A DNA stretch of 64,000 bases from CBDHFN01 sp965262605 (GTDB lineage: Bacteria > Pseudomonadota > Alphaproteobacteria > JASGCL01): positions 744,001 to 808,000 of the forward strand of contig CBDHFN010000003.1 in NCBI GenBank assembly GCA_965262605.1. Reading direction: 5' to 3'. Position numbers and translations under genes: made by a program. Position 1 is the stretch's first letter. Every line of letters starts with the position of its first letter. Positions 1-8,564 of this stretch are shown piece after piece. The notes below the pieces were generated by a model. That model worked only from the letters and a program-made list of their open reading frames with translations. It made no database searches and was not told where the DNA came from.

Positions 1-242
1 AAGCTTTCGCCGTGTTATTGCCCGTGCGCACCGTGGGCGTAATGGGCGATGGGCGCAGTTATGAATATATTATATCCTTGCGCGCTGTTACTTCGGTTGA
101 TGGCATGACGGCTGAGGCTTATGTTTTTCCCGGCGAATTTTTGCAACAATTGGCAACTAAAATTATTAATCAAGTGCGTGGGGTGAACCGCGTGGTTTAT
201 GATTATACTTCCAAACCGCCCGCAACCATTGAATATGAATGA
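1..242 (+). CDS. guaA: GMP synthase (glutamine-hydrolysing), C-terminal end
   Basis: This is the last ~80 residues of GMP synthase, which aminates XMP to GMP in the cytoplasm. The frame is open from the left edge, so the gene is cut by the window. The visible part matches the C-terminal dimerisation domain: LPVRTVGVMGDGR, then LRAVTSVDGMTA, GVNRVVYD and the terminal SKPPATIEYE, which is the typical GuaA ending. The GTG at position 12 is an internal valine, not a start. The stop overlaps the start of the next gene (ATGA), so the two are probably translationally coupled. Confidence 0.95.
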   Translation, partial: AFAVLLPVRTVGVMGDGRSYEYIISLRAVTSVDGMTAEAYVFPGEFLQQLATKIINQVRGVNRVVYDYTSKPPATIEYE

Positions 243-1027
243 AAATATTAATTAAAGATAATTTGGTTAATGATGTGGTTGAAATTAACCCCATTAAAGT
301 CAAACCGAATTGTTTGTTAATGGTTTTTGGGTCATGGGATTATGTTTATGAACATTTTCCAGCCTTTTTAGGTTCGGCGAAAATACACGCCGAAAATCAT
401 GCCGTGCATTTGCATATCATCAATCCCATCAGTGATTCATTTGCCATTTGCCAATTATGGCAAGAAAAATTTCATCATGAATTTTCTTGTTCATTTGAAA
501 TGGTGGAATTGCCTGATGAAAATTTTATCAAATTATATACTTCTAATGTGCGATTTTACCGCATCGGGCAATTATTGGAAAAATACCGCCAACCGATTAT
601 GGCGTTTGACATTGATTCCATGATTAATGCCAAATTTACCCTAAGTAATGAGTTGCAAGATTGTGATTTTTCGCTTTTTTTACGCATGCACTACCCCAAT
701 CAAGAACATAAGGTGCTTGTCAGTTCGGTTTTATTTAATGCCACGCCATTAAGTTATGAATTTTTGGTGAATTATGGCAAATATTTTATGAAACATTATC
801 AAGAACATAAATTATTTTGGTATTTTGACCAAGTTGTCATGGGGCAATTATTACCGGCTTTTGCGGCGAATAAAGCTGTTAAGTTTTTGCCTTTGCCCAA
901 AACATATATTGATTGGGATTTTTTCCCCGAATCAATTATTTGGAATGGCAAAGGAGCAAGAAAAGAAACGAACCAACTTTACCGATTAGTTAAATCAGAA
1001 TATTTGCGCCCATTATTAACAAATTGA
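239..1027 (+). CDS. Putative glycosyltransferase-like protein with DxD motif
   Basis: A 262-residue cytosolic protein with no signal peptide or membrane segment. A hydrophobic strand followed by Asp-Ile-Asp (residues 124-126, in MAFDIDSM) looks like the metal/nucleotide-sugar binding DxD motif of GT-A fold glycosyltransferases, and the later WYFDQVVMGQLL stretch recalls the 'DQ' element of GT8-like enzymes. The family is inferred from these motifs only. It starts inside the guaA stop (ATGA overlap). Its 3' end overlaps the 3' end of the opposite-strand trpF by 49 bases. No sugar pathway genes lie nearby, so the substrate cannot be guessed. Confidence 0.6.
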   Translation: MKILIKDNLVNDVVEINPIKVKPNCLLMVFGSWDYVYEHFPAFLGSAKIHAENHAVHLHIINPISDSFAICQLWQEKFHHEFSCSFEMVELPDENFIKLYTSNVRFYRIGQLLEKYRQPIMAFDIDSMINAKFTLSNELQDCDFSLFLRMHYPNQEHKVLVSSVLFNATPLSYEFLVNYGKYFMKHYQEHKLFWYFDQVVMGQLLPAFAANKAVKFLPLPKTYIDWDFFPESIIWNGKGARKETNQLYRLVKSEYLRPLLTN

Positions 1028-1635
1028 GTAATTAAATCTGAGGATTTTTCGCCGTTTACTTCAACCCCGGACGATACATCAACGCCAAATGGTTGCGCAA
1101 TTTCACAAGCTTGCAAAATATTGTCAGGCTTTAAGCCGCCCGCCAAAACCCATGGTAATTTTCCTTGATAATATTTCGTTAATTCCCATGGAAAACTTCG
1201 CCCCAAGCCACCATTGCGGGAATCTTGAATATTGGGTTTCGCATCAAACAAGCAATAATCAATAATATCTTCATAGCCTTGACAAGCATTAAAATCATCG
1301 TGTTTTGCGATACCCCAAGCCTTAATAATTTTACCGCGCCAATTTTTTTTGATGGTCAGGCAATATTCGGGGCTTTCATGCCCATGAAATTGCACGAAAT
1401 TTGGTTTAATTTCATTTAATAAGTCTAAGGCAATATACCATGGTTTATCAACTAATAATAAAACGCTTTGCAACTTATTTTGATTATAATCGCATAATTT
1501 TTTGGCATCAAGCGCGCTTATATGCCGTGGTGAAGCTTCATGATGCACCAAGCCAAACCAATCAACCGACAAGCCATGCAATATTTCTAAGGTAGCTATG
1601 GTTTTAATTCCGCAAATTTTAAAAATAATGGACAT
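979..1635 (-). CDS. trpF: Phosphoribosylanthranilate isomerase
   Basis: Catalyses the Amadori rearrangement of phosphoribosylanthranilate to CdRP in tryptophan synthesis; a TIM-barrel enzyme. Seen: N-terminal FKICGIK with the general base Cys8, VQFHGHES at 82-88, the general acid Asp131 in LFDAKP, the GGLGRSFPW phosphate loop, and the C-terminal LAGGLKPDN and GVDVSSGVE signatures. At 218 residues it is of normal length. No other trp gene is adjacent; trpF usually sits beside trpB/trpA in related genomes. Its 3' end overlaps the convergent glycosyltransferase-like gene by 49 bases. Confidence 0.95.
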   Translation of the reverse strand: MSIIFKICGIKTIATLEILHGLSVDWFGLVHHEASPRHISALDAKKLCDYNQNKLQSVLLLVDKPWYIALDLLNEIKPNFVQFHGHESPEYCLTIKKNWRGKIIKAWGIAKHDDFNACQGYEDIIDYCLFDAKPNIQDSRNGGLGRSFPWELTKYYQGKLPWVLAGGLKPDNILQACEIAQPFGVDVSSGVEVNGEKSSDLITQFVNNGRKYSDLTNR

Positions 1636-1663
1636 TTTGTGTAATTTAAATTATGGTAATCCT

Positions 1664-2257
1664 ATGTTGCAAATATCTAACTTAAATTTTACTATTAATC
1701 AAGATGAATTATTTATTGATTGGCAAATGTCCATTAATTTTGGGCAGGTAATTCATATTCAAGGCGCAAATGGACGCGGTAAATCAAGCTTGTTAAAAAT
1801 TATTGCGGGCTTAATTAAACCGCAACAATGTAAAATTTATTTTGATGGTTATGATATTTATGAAAATTATCAAAAATATTGCCAAGATTTAGTTTATTTA
1901 AGCACCGAAACGGGTTTAAATGACGAATTAACCGCCAATCAACATGGCGAATTTTTGGCGCAAATTATGGGCGCAAAGCCACCAAAACTTGAATTATATC
2001 ATGAATTTAAAATTCCAATTAATCGCCAAATAAAATATTTATCCAGCGGGCAAAAACGCCGCTTAATGATGGTTGAATGCGTGTTTATGCCCAAAAAATT
2101 ATGGTTAATGGACGAAACGGCGTCGGGGCTTGATTCTGATGGTTGTGAATTATTGCAAAATATGATTCACCATCAACGCGAAAATGGCGGAATTATCATC
2201 ATTACCGGGCATCAAACATTACCGATTCACGCCGATTTAATTATTAATTTGGGTTAG
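1664..2257 (+). CDS. ccmA: Cytochrome c biogenesis heme exporter ATPase CcmA
   Basis: ATPase subunit of the CcmABCD system that releases holo-CcmE during c-type cytochrome maturation. The 197 residues carry a Walker A GANGRGKSS (about 34-42), the ABC signature LSSGQKRR and Walker B LWLMDETASGLD. The short length and the unusual SSGQKRR signature fit CcmA rather than a generic importer ATPase. The open frame begins at 1598, but the start at 1664 (MLQISNLNF) fits the family and avoids overlap with trpF. ccmB and ccmC are not next to it. The 3' end overlaps the opposite-strand gene by 14 bases. Confidence 0.85.
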   Translation: MLQISNLNFTINQDELFIDWQMSINFGQVIHIQGANGRGKSSLLKIIAGLIKPQQCKIYFDGYDIYENYQKYCQDLVYLSTETGLNDELTANQHGEFLAQIMGAKPPKLELYHEFKIPINRQIKYLSSGQKRRLMMVECVFMPKKLWLMDETASGLDSDGCELLQNMIHHQRENGGIIIITGHQTLPIHADLIINLG

Positions 2258-3881
2258 TTGCAATTTCTTGTTTATATAATTCTTGGCATGCTGGCAAACC
2301 TTGAATATTTTTATTGGCTTTAATATAATTATATAACGGATATTTGGGGTTGACTTTATCAATTTTAATTATCGGATTTTCCATAGATTCGGTAATTTTT
2401 GCCATTAATTGTTTGTCAAAACTTTCGCCAATTACCGCCATGTCAAAAAATCCTGTATCGGTGAATGGCATTTGCCCAGACGCTAAACCCGTTGCTTGTT
2501 TGGAAGCAAAAGCAATTTTATCAGAAGAAATAACACCATTGGCGAAAGTAAATTTTGATTTTAAACAAAAATTTAGGTCAGTTCTGGGATTAATCGCGAA
2601 ATTAAGGGCATTTTGCACAAAAATTGGGCTTGATTGTGAGGATATTTTGCCAGATTCAAGGGATAAATCGCCATTTCCATTGAAATTTAAAGGTTCATTA
2701 AGGGGAATATTTAAAACCATATTGCCGTTCATGGTGGCGGATTCTAAATTAAGATTGGGGATTTTGCCTTTTAATTCATTAATTTGAAAATTTTCGGCAT
2801 TTATCTCTAAAACTCCTATATTTTGCTCGCCAGATATATCATATTTGCCATGAATATTGCCCTTGTTATTATCGTTGAGATTTTTAAGATTAGCGTGAAA
2901 ATCTTGGTCATTAAAATCTAAATTTAATATGGCTTTTCGGTATTTATTGCCAAGAATTAATATGTCTTTAATGTCAAGGCTTAATGAAATATCTTTGCTG
3001 ATGCTTAATAATATATTTGATAGGGGATTTTTGGTTATAGCCATATTTTGAATCGGTAATTCGTCATTATCCCATAATGGTGATTGCAATGTCCCAGATA
3101 GTAATTTGGGATTATACGCAAATACGCCATTAAATTGGTGATTGCCAAAATTTAATTCGCTAATTTTAATCTCCCAATCTGATGGGCGTAATAATATTTC
3201 TGATTTAACGCTGACGGGCACAAATAAATGTTGTTTTTTTTCACCAAATAACGCCAATAAGTCCGCAAAATTTTGAAAATTAAAATTGCAAGACAAAAGA
3301 TTATTTTTTTTCGTGAATTTGCCGACAGGCTTTCGCTCATTATCTAAAATATCAAATTCTAAATTATCATCAATTTTTTTGCCAGCAAAATATATTTTTT
3401 GATTGCCAATATCGGAATAGGCTTGAAACGAAGCTTTATTATCGGTTGCGCGCCAATCAAAATCATTAATAGTAATAATATGGTTGGTTTTCGTGGTTAT
3501 GATGGCTTTTTTTATTTTAATGCTGTTTATGATATTTTCGCCCGAAAAAATAATATTTGTAAAATCAGAATTTAATTCAAAATTTTCCAGCTCAATAAAT
3601 TGAATCAACTCTAAATTTGGAGTTTGCAGGGTAGCGCTGGTTGTTTTTAGCGTGATTTTAGGGTAAAATATTACTTCGGGTTGGATAAATTTAAATTGCA
3701 ATCCTGTTTTATGATATATATCATTCGCTAATTTATTGGCAATTCGCCCCGAATCAATCAAATATAAGGTGCCCACCATAAATGCAATGCCAATTAAGCA
3801 AACCAGAATTAAAAACCCTAATAAATATTTTTTGGGTATGTTATCTAAAAAACTAAATTTTTGTGATTCAAGTGCGTCCAT
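2244..3881 (-). CDS. AsmA-like inner-membrane-anchored protein
   Basis: A 545-residue protein with a cytosolic N-terminus (residues 1-18), one membrane segment (about 19-42) and a long periplasmic part rich in beta-strand patterns. After the membrane anchor comes the AsmA-type opening (GRIANKLANDIYHKTG, then a FYPKITLK segment). The C-terminal third holds repeated NGNGDLSLESGKI-like strands and a FDMAVIGESFDKQL segment typical of AsmA/DUF3971-type proteins. Family members are thought to form bridges that carry phospholipids between membranes; that role is inferred here. It stands alone and converges with ccmA. Confidence 0.75.
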   Translation of the reverse strand: MDALESQKFSFLDNIPKKYLLGFLILVCLIGIAFMVGTLYLIDSGRIANKLANDIYHKTGLQFKFIQPEVIFYPKITLKTTSATLQTPNLELIQFIELENFELNSDFTNIIFSGENIINSIKIKKAIITTKTNHIITINDFDWRATDNKASFQAYSDIGNQKIYFAGKKIDDNLEFDILDNERKPVGKFTKKNNLLSCNFNFQNFADLLALFGEKKQHLFVPVSVKSEILLRPSDWEIKISELNFGNHQFNGVFAYNPKLLSGTLQSPLWDNDELPIQNMAITKNPLSNILLSISKDISLSLDIKDILILGNKYRKAILNLDFNDQDFHANLKNLNDNNKGNIHGKYDISGEQNIGVLEINAENFQINELKGKIPNLNLESATMNGNMVLNIPLNEPLNFNGNGDLSLESGKISSQSSPIFVQNALNFAINPRTDLNFCLKSKFTFANGVISSDKIAFASKQATGLASGQMPFTDTGFFDMAVIGESFDKQLMAKITESMENPIIKIDKVNPKYPLYNYIKANKNIQGLPACQELYKQEIATNPN

Positions 3882-3989
3882 ATTTTGTTTAATATATCAC
3901 TAAAACAAAAAATTCAAGCTTTTTTTGCTTATGGACATTCCCCATTTTTTAACACAAAGTTTATTGATGGTTTTGTGGGGGAAATCATT

Positions 3990-4688
3990 TTACTTGACGC
4001 GCGGATAGGCATATGCGCTTATTTTTGAAGTGCCAAGTCTTGCGCCAACCAATGCTTCGGCTAATTTAATCGCGGTTAGCACGCCGTCAATTACGGGAAT
4101 CTTACACGCGATGGATAATTCATGGGTTAAATCAGCCATTCCTGCGCAACCTAGTATCACTGCCTCGCAATTATCTTCGGCTACGGCACGCAAAATTTCA
4201 TCACGCACTTTATTTCTGGCGTTGCTGCCTTTTTCTTCCAAAGCTAATACTGGAATATCCGCGGCGCGCACTTTTCGGCAAAATTTATCCATGCCATATT
4301 TATGGGCAAGCTCTTCAATAATTGGCACAGAACGCGGCAGGGTGGTTACAACCGAAAAGCTTGTCGCAAGCATCGCAGCAGCGTGCATCGCGGCTTCGCA
4401 AATACCAATGACTGGTCCTTGAAATATCTCACGGCATGCGCCCAAACCCGGATCATCAAAACAGGCAACAACCAAAGCATCAGCACCCCAAGCCTTCGCT
4501 TTTTCGGCTTCTTTAATTAAGCCAACGATGCTCATTACTTCGTCATAATGCCCTTCAATGCTTGCGGGGGAATCAGTGGGGTTTGAAGCCCAAATTTCAG
4601 TATCAGCATTTTTAAATCGCATCGCAACGGCACGGCATTTTTCGGTCATACCTGCGGTGGAATTTGGATTAATGATGGCTAGCTTCAT
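3990..4688 (-). CDS. Asp/Glu/hydantoin racemase family protein
   Basis: A cytosolic 232-residue racemase of the two-cysteine Asp/Glu/hydantoin family. The catalytic pair is visible as Cys76 (VVACFDDPGLGA) and Cys181 (VILGCAGMADL); GCAGM is characteristic of hydantoin/allantoin racemases. The N-terminal INPNST also fits. The start lies within the last 20 bases of livF, so it is the final gene of the liv operon. Coupling to a transporter and proximity to molybdenum hydroxylase subunits suggests that the imported substrate is a hydantoin, ureide or similar ring compound, but this is inference. Confidence 0.85.
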   Translation of the reverse strand: MKLAIINPNSTAGMTEKCRAVAMRFKNADTEIWASNPTDSPASIEGHYDEVMSIVGLIKEAEKAKAWGADALVVACFDDPGLGACREIFQGPVIGICEAAMHAAAMLATSFSVVTTLPRSVPIIEELAHKYGMDKFCRKVRAADIPVLALEEKGSNARNKVRDEILRAVAEDNCEAVILGCAGMADLTHELSIACKIPVIDGVLTAIKLAEALVGARLGTSKISAYAYPRVK

Positions 4689-5403
4689 GGTTACCCCCTA
4701 AATATAAGTCAATAATGCGTTTGTCGTTAATTAAATCGCTTGATTTACCTTCCATCGCAATTTCCCCTAATTGCAAGGCGTAAGTTCGGTGCGAAATTTT
4801 CATCGCCATTTTGGAATTTTGTTCAACCAAAATCACGGAAACCTTGTCTTCTTTGTTAATTTGCACGATGGAACGGGCGATGTCTTGCACTAATTTAGGG
4901 GCGATTCCAAGGCTGGGCTCGTCCATTAGCAAGATTTTCGGGCGCGCCATTAACGCCCTGCCGATTACCATCATTTGTTGTTCGCCGCCGCTCATGGTGC
5001 TTGCTTGCTGATGGTATCTTTCTTTTAATCTTGGAAATTTTATCAAGATTTTTTCTAAATCGTCTTTAATTCCTTGCTTGTCATTGCGGCTAAACGCGCC
5101 CATTAATAAATTATCTTTCACCGACATAAGTGGAAATACGCGCCTTCCTTCGGGTGTCATGGCAATGCCGATGCTGACAATATCGCATGCTTTCATGCCA
5201 TCAATTCGTCGCCCATTATACGAAATACTGCCGGTTTTAATGGGGCGCAATCCCGTAATTGCCCGTAAAATTGACGATTTGCCCGCGCCATTTGCGCCGA
5301 TTAAGGCAATGGTTTCGCCTTCGTCCAAATGCAAAGAAACATTTTTTACCGCCCATACTTGGTCGTAATATAAGTTAATATTTTCTAAATTTAATAATGC
5401 CAT
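4669..5403 (-). CDS. livF: Branched-chain amino-acid type ABC transporter ATPase LivF
   Basis: Second ATPase of a Liv-type (HAAT family) importer, 244 residues. Walker A GANGAGKSS (about 36-44), signature MSGGEQQMM and Walker B ILLMDEPSLGIAP are all present; SLGIAPKLV is diagnostic for LivF. It lies 2 bases from livG and overlaps the racemase gene by 20 bases, so the operon livHMGF-racemase is tightly coupled. The true substrate may not be branched-chain amino acids, since this family also carries urea, amides and ring compounds. Confidence 0.93.
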   Translation of the reverse strand: MALLNLENINLYYDQVWAVKNVSLHLDEGETIALIGANGAGKSSILRAITGLRPIKTGSISYNGRRIDGMKACDIVSIGIAMTPEGRRVFPLMSVKDNLLMGAFSRNDKQGIKDDLEKILIKFPRLKERYHQQASTMSGGEQQMMVIGRALMARPKILLMDEPSLGIAPKLVQDIARSIVQINKEDKVSVILVEQNSKMAMKISHRTYALQLGEIAMEGKSSDLINDKRIIDLYLGGNHEASHH

Positions 5404-5405
5404 GA

Positions 5406-6185
5406 TTACATTCCTATTTCTTCGTCTGTTGCCCCAAGATATGCTTCAATAACTTTGGGGTTGGATTGAATTTCTTTGGGTGTGCCTTCGGCAATTTTTT
5501 CGCCAAAGTTAATGACGACTATTCTGTCCGAAATTTTCATGACGGCGGGCATGTCGTGTTCAACCAATAAAATAGTCACGCCACTTTTGCGAATTTCGCG
5601 CACCATGCTGATGGCTTTTTCGGTTTCATCGTGGTTCATGCCAGCAAAGGGTTCGTCCAATAATAAAACCGCGGGACTTGTCGCCAAACCATTCGCCATA
5701 CCCAAAGCCCTTAATAAACCATGGGGTAAATTGCTGGCAATTTCATGTTTAACATGGTTTAAGCCCAATAAATCAATGATTTTATCGGCTGATTCGCCAA
5801 ATCTTGCTTCGTCCATGCGCGCCGTTTTCGTGTTCAAAAAGAAACCTAATAAATTAGTCTTTGCCACTAAATGATGGGCGATGATGATATTTTCACGCAC
5901 CGACATGCTTTTAAACACTGTGGTTTCTTGAAAAGTTCTTACCACGCCCATGCGTGCCACAATATGCGGCGATAATCCCGAAATTACCTTGTCGCGAAAT
6001 TTGACTTGCCCGCTGGTTGGAATTAAAAAACTGGAAATTAATTTGAATAAAGTTGATTTACCAGCACCATTGGGACCAATGACGGAAAGTATTTCGCCCT
6101 GATTAACATCAAAAGAAACATTATTGACCGCGGCTAAACCACCAAATTTTTTGGTTAAATTATGTATTTGAAGAATTTGTGTCAT
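5406..6185 (-). CDS. livG: Branched-chain amino-acid type ABC transporter ATPase LivG
   Basis: First ATPase of the Liv-type importer, 259 residues. Walker A GPNGAGKST, a degenerate signature NLPHGLLRALGMANGLA, Walker B VLLLDEPFAGMNHDE and the H-loop LLVEHDM are seen; DEPFAGMN is typical of LivG. The signature motif lacks the normal LSGGQ core (LPHGLLR), which is a common LivG-type variation (LPYGxQR). One base separates it from livM. Confidence 0.93.
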   Translation of the reverse strand: MTQILQIHNLTKKFGGLAAVNNVSFDVNQGEILSVIGPNGAGKSTLFKLISSFLIPTSGQVKFRDKVISGLSPHIVARMGVVRTFQETTVFKSMSVRENIIIAHHLVAKTNLLGFFLNTKTARMDEARFGESADKIIDLLGLNHVKHEIASNLPHGLLRALGMANGLATSPAVLLLDEPFAGMNHDETEKAISMVREIRKSGVTILLVEHDMPAVMKISDRIVVINFGEKIAEGTPKEIQSNPKVIEAYLGATDEEIGM

Positions 6186-6186
6186 T

Positions 6187-7164
6187 TTACTTACCCATTA
6201 ATTTTTTGATATTTAAGCTTAACAAGCCATTAGGCAAGAATAACATTAATAAAATCATTACGCTTGCATACACAAAAAGCTGATATTCGCCAAGGATAAA
6301 TAAACTATCCCAACTGAAATATAAGACAAATGCGCCAAGAATTGGACCAAAAACAAACCCTAAACCGCCGACAAAAGTATATAACATATAATTGACGGAA
6401 TCGGCGACTTGGAATGTTGATGGGTAAATTGATTGGGTTAGGTTAATGAATAACGCCCCGCCTAAACCACCAAAAAACGAAGAAATAGCATAGGCGATAA
6501 TTCTTAAAGCCGAAATATTGACCCCTAATGATGATGCAAGTTCTTCGTTTTGTTGCAATGAACGGCATAAAGCACCCATGCGTGAATTGACAATTCGGTA
6601 CATAATTGCAAATGTTATTATCATGCAAATTACGGCTAAATAATAAAAACCTACTTTTAGATTTTCTAATTTTGCAAAATCTGGAATTATTTCAATTCCA
6701 AAAATCGCAATGCCATCGGGTAATGGAATATCCGTTATTCCTTTGGCGCCATTGGTAATATCCTTAAAGGCAAAACTGCATAAACGCATTACTTCGGTAA
6801 GCGTCAAGGTAACCATGGCGAAATAAACCCCCCTTAAACGCAATATCGGCAAGCCAATTAAAATAGCCAACAGCCCCGATGCAATGCCCGCAAGTGGCGC
6901 AGCAATCCAAAAAGAAAACCCTAATTTTGTAATTAAAGCCCCCGCAACATAGCCACCAAACAAGGCAAAAGCACCTTGTCCAATATTAATGCGTCCCATA
7001 TAAAATGTAAGCCATACGCCTGAGCTGATTAAAGCCAAGATGGCAACCGAAGCCATGCCATATAAAATATCATCACGCCCTAGATTTGTTAATAACAATG
7101 GCGCAATTACCAATGTTATTAATAAAAATAAGTAAACTCCAATTTTTTGTTTGTTATTCATCAT
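6187..7164 (-). CDS. livM: Branched-chain amino-acid type ABC permease LivM
   Basis: Inner-membrane permease of 325 residues with about nine hydrophobic segments. The stretch GRINIGQGAFALFGGYVAGA and the later GLPILRLRGVYFAMVTL are classic LivM signatures, and the C-terminal half has the EELASSLGVN loop that contacts the ATPase. It follows livH after a 58-base gap that includes two possible weak ribosome sites, and is almost contiguous with livG. Confidence 0.93.
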   Translation of the reverse strand: MMNNKQKIGVYLFLLITLVIAPLLLTNLGRDDILYGMASVAILALISSGVWLTFYMGRINIGQGAFALFGGYVAGALITKLGFSFWIAAPLAGIASGLLAILIGLPILRLRGVYFAMVTLTLTEVMRLCSFAFKDITNGAKGITDIPLPDGIAIFGIEIIPDFAKLENLKVGFYYLAVICMIITFAIMYRIVNSRMGALCRSLQQNEELASSLGVNISALRIIAYAISSFFGGLGGALFINLTQSIYPSTFQVADSVNYMLYTFVGGLGFVFGPILGAFVLYFSWDSLFILGEYQLFVYASVMILLMLFLPNGLLSLNIKKLMGK

Positions 7165-7222
7165 TATACCCTTGTTATATGAAATTTTGTTTGAAATAAC
7201 CTAATTTTTAGCCCCATAATTT

Positions 7223-8095
7223 TTAACCCCATGGCTTGCCCATTAAGCCTTGGGGTCTGATGGCAAGAAATATCATTAAAGCAACAAATATAGACAAATA
7301 AGTTATATCACCGGGTAAATAAGTTAAGCCAAAAGCCTCAACCATACCCAAAATAAAGCCGCCCCAAATTGCGCCAGAAATAACCCCCGCACCGCCAATC
7401 ATCACCATGGTAAAGGCTTTGATGGAAATGCCACCACCAATCCCTGAATTAACGCCCGTAATGGTTACTAATAAGCCACCGACAACACCTGCAAGGGCTG
7501 CGCCCAAGGCAAAACCAATCATGGAATATTTATCAATATGCACGCCCATTAATTGCGCGGCTGTTTTATCTTGCGCCAACGCACGCATTGCGCGACCGGG
7601 TTTTGTATATTGCATGAATAAAATAAATCCTGCAATCATTAAAATGGCGATTAAGCCTAAAACTAATCTGTCATATGCAATTAACAAATCAATGCCCCAT
7701 GATTCGCCGTCAAAAACTCCATCAATAATCTTAGGCGTGCTTCGTTGTTTTTCGCCAAAAATAATTAAAATTAACGAATCAAGAAAAAACGCCGTGCCCG
7801 CGGCAAGCAACATGGTGCTTTCTTCGCGCACGGATCGCTTGATAACGCTGTTAAATAAGAATTTTTCAAATAAAATACCAATAAATCCAAGGGTAATTGC
7901 CGATGCCAATAACCCAACATAAAAAGGTAAGCCGATGCGCGCATACACATAATAAGTAATAAATCCCCCTAAAACATACATTTGCCCGTGCGCAAAATTT
8001 AAAATATTCATTAACGAAAATATTAAAGTCAATCCAAGCGCAATAAGTGCATATTGCGCGCCAGTCACTAAACCATTTAAAATTATTTGTTCCAT
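7223..8095 (-). CDS. livH: Branched-chain amino-acid type ABC permease LivH
   Basis: Inner-membrane permease of 290 residues and first gene of the leftward operon livH-livM-livG-livF-racemase. Diagnostic segments are GLVTGAQYALIALGLTLIFS, MNILNFAHGQMYVLGG and the cytosolic loop RALAQDKTAAQLMGV. No periplasmic binding protein gene is seen on either side; it must lie elsewhere or be shared. Transcription should start in the 8.1-8.23 kb gap, where no convincing promoter could be picked. Confidence 0.93.
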   Translation of the reverse strand: MEQIILNGLVTGAQYALIALGLTLIFSLMNILNFAHGQMYVLGGFITYYVYARIGLPFYVGLLASAITLGFIGILFEKFLFNSVIKRSVREESTMLLAAGTAFFLDSLILIIFGEKQRSTPKIIDGVFDGESWGIDLLIAYDRLVLGLIAILMIAGFILFMQYTKPGRAMRALAQDKTAAQLMGVHIDKYSMIGFALGAALAGVVGGLLVTITGVNSGIGGGISIKAFTMVMIGGAGVISGAIWGGFILGMVEAFGLTYLPGDITYLSIFVALMIFLAIRPQGLMGKPWG

Positions 8096-8291
8096 TTTGT
8101 CCCTGTATATTACCCAATAATATTAATAATTTATCATGGGAACTAGAATTTATTGTCTTAAATGCGACATATTTTGCTATTTTTACACTTTATTTGCTGT
8201 GTGCCAATCAAATGTAGGTCAAATTTTTTTTACTATTATGCGTGAAGCTGTCAAAAAATAATTATTCAGTTGGGGGGGGTGCGTTCGCTAC

Positions 8292-8337
8292 GATATTGTT
8301 AAAAACCCCTCATTTAATCGTGATTTTTAACAATATC
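8292..8337. repeat. 14-bp perfect inverted repeat (hairpin)
   Basis: GATATTGTTAAAAA at 8292-8305 is perfectly complementary to TTTTTAACAATATC at 8324-8337, with an 18-base loop. It is flanked by a G-run before and a C-run after, which can lengthen the stem in a cruciform or RNA. Confidence 0.85.
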
Positions 8338-8406
8338 TGCTCGGCAACCCCCCAAAACCCCCGAATATTATTTTTTTGGACAATTTCAATTTTTTGAAAT
8401 TGTATC

Positions 8407-8432
8407 AAAACATGCTTTGAATAGCATGTTTT
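8407..8432. repeat. 26-base dispersed palindrome, copy 1
   Basis: AAAACATGCT at 8407-8416 pairs with AGCATGTTTT at 8423-8432. Read on the minus strand the 26 bases differ at a single position from 52596-52621, so this is a dispersed intergenic repeat and not a chance hairpin. Confidence 0.8.
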
Positions 8433-8467
8433 GCCAAAAAAATCCGCAGCGTTAGCGAAGGGAAGCT

Positions 8468-8493
8468 GTCAAGAATTATTTCTAATTCTTGAC
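8468..8493. repeat. 11-bp perfect inverted repeat
   Basis: GTCAAGAATTA (8468-8478), a 4-base loop and TAATTCTTGAC (8483-8493). It lies about 70 bases upstream of the Fe-S subunit start and could be a regulator site, or just the end of the hairpin mosaic. Confidence 0.7.
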
Positions 8494-8529
8494 GCAAATT
8501 AGTATATATAAAAATAAAGCGAATTATGC

Positions 8530-8558
8530 TTGATTTTAAACTTGCAAGGCTTTATAGT
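8530..8558 (+). promoter_or_regulatory. Predicted sigma-70 promoter, possibly leaderless
   Basis: TTGATT (8530-8535), 17-base spacer, TATAGT (8553-8558). The -10 box ends 6 bases before the ATG at 8565, so a transcript started the usual distance downstream would begin at or very near the start codon. No Shine-Dalgarno sequence is visible before that ATG, which agrees with leaderless translation. Confidence 0.5.
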
Positions 8559-8564
8559 TAAACC

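Larger units (their letters stand above)
8096..8564. other. Non-coding gap rich in inverted repeats
   Basis: This 469-base stretch between divergent livH and the Fe-S subunit gene has no supportable protein gene. From about 8244 to 8493 it is a mosaic of hairpins: 8292-8305 pairs with 8324-8337 (14 base pairs), 8380-8389 with 8394-8403, 8407-8416 with 8423-8432, and 8468-8478 with 8483-8493. G8/C6 runs at 8271-8279 and 8348-8353 flank the first hairpin and could extend it. The sequence GAAGCTGTCAA occurs at both ends (8244-8254 and 8462-8472). Confidence 0.8.

Noticed and set aside
7407..7922. 171-codon open frame antisense to livH
   Set aside because: It is a shadow of livH, as its composition follows the complement of a membrane protein gene.
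8096..8240. Sigma-54-like TTGGCAC on the minus strand upstream of livH
   Set aside because: The TGGCAC has no TTGC at the required spacing (AAAT is found instead), so no promoter is claimed.
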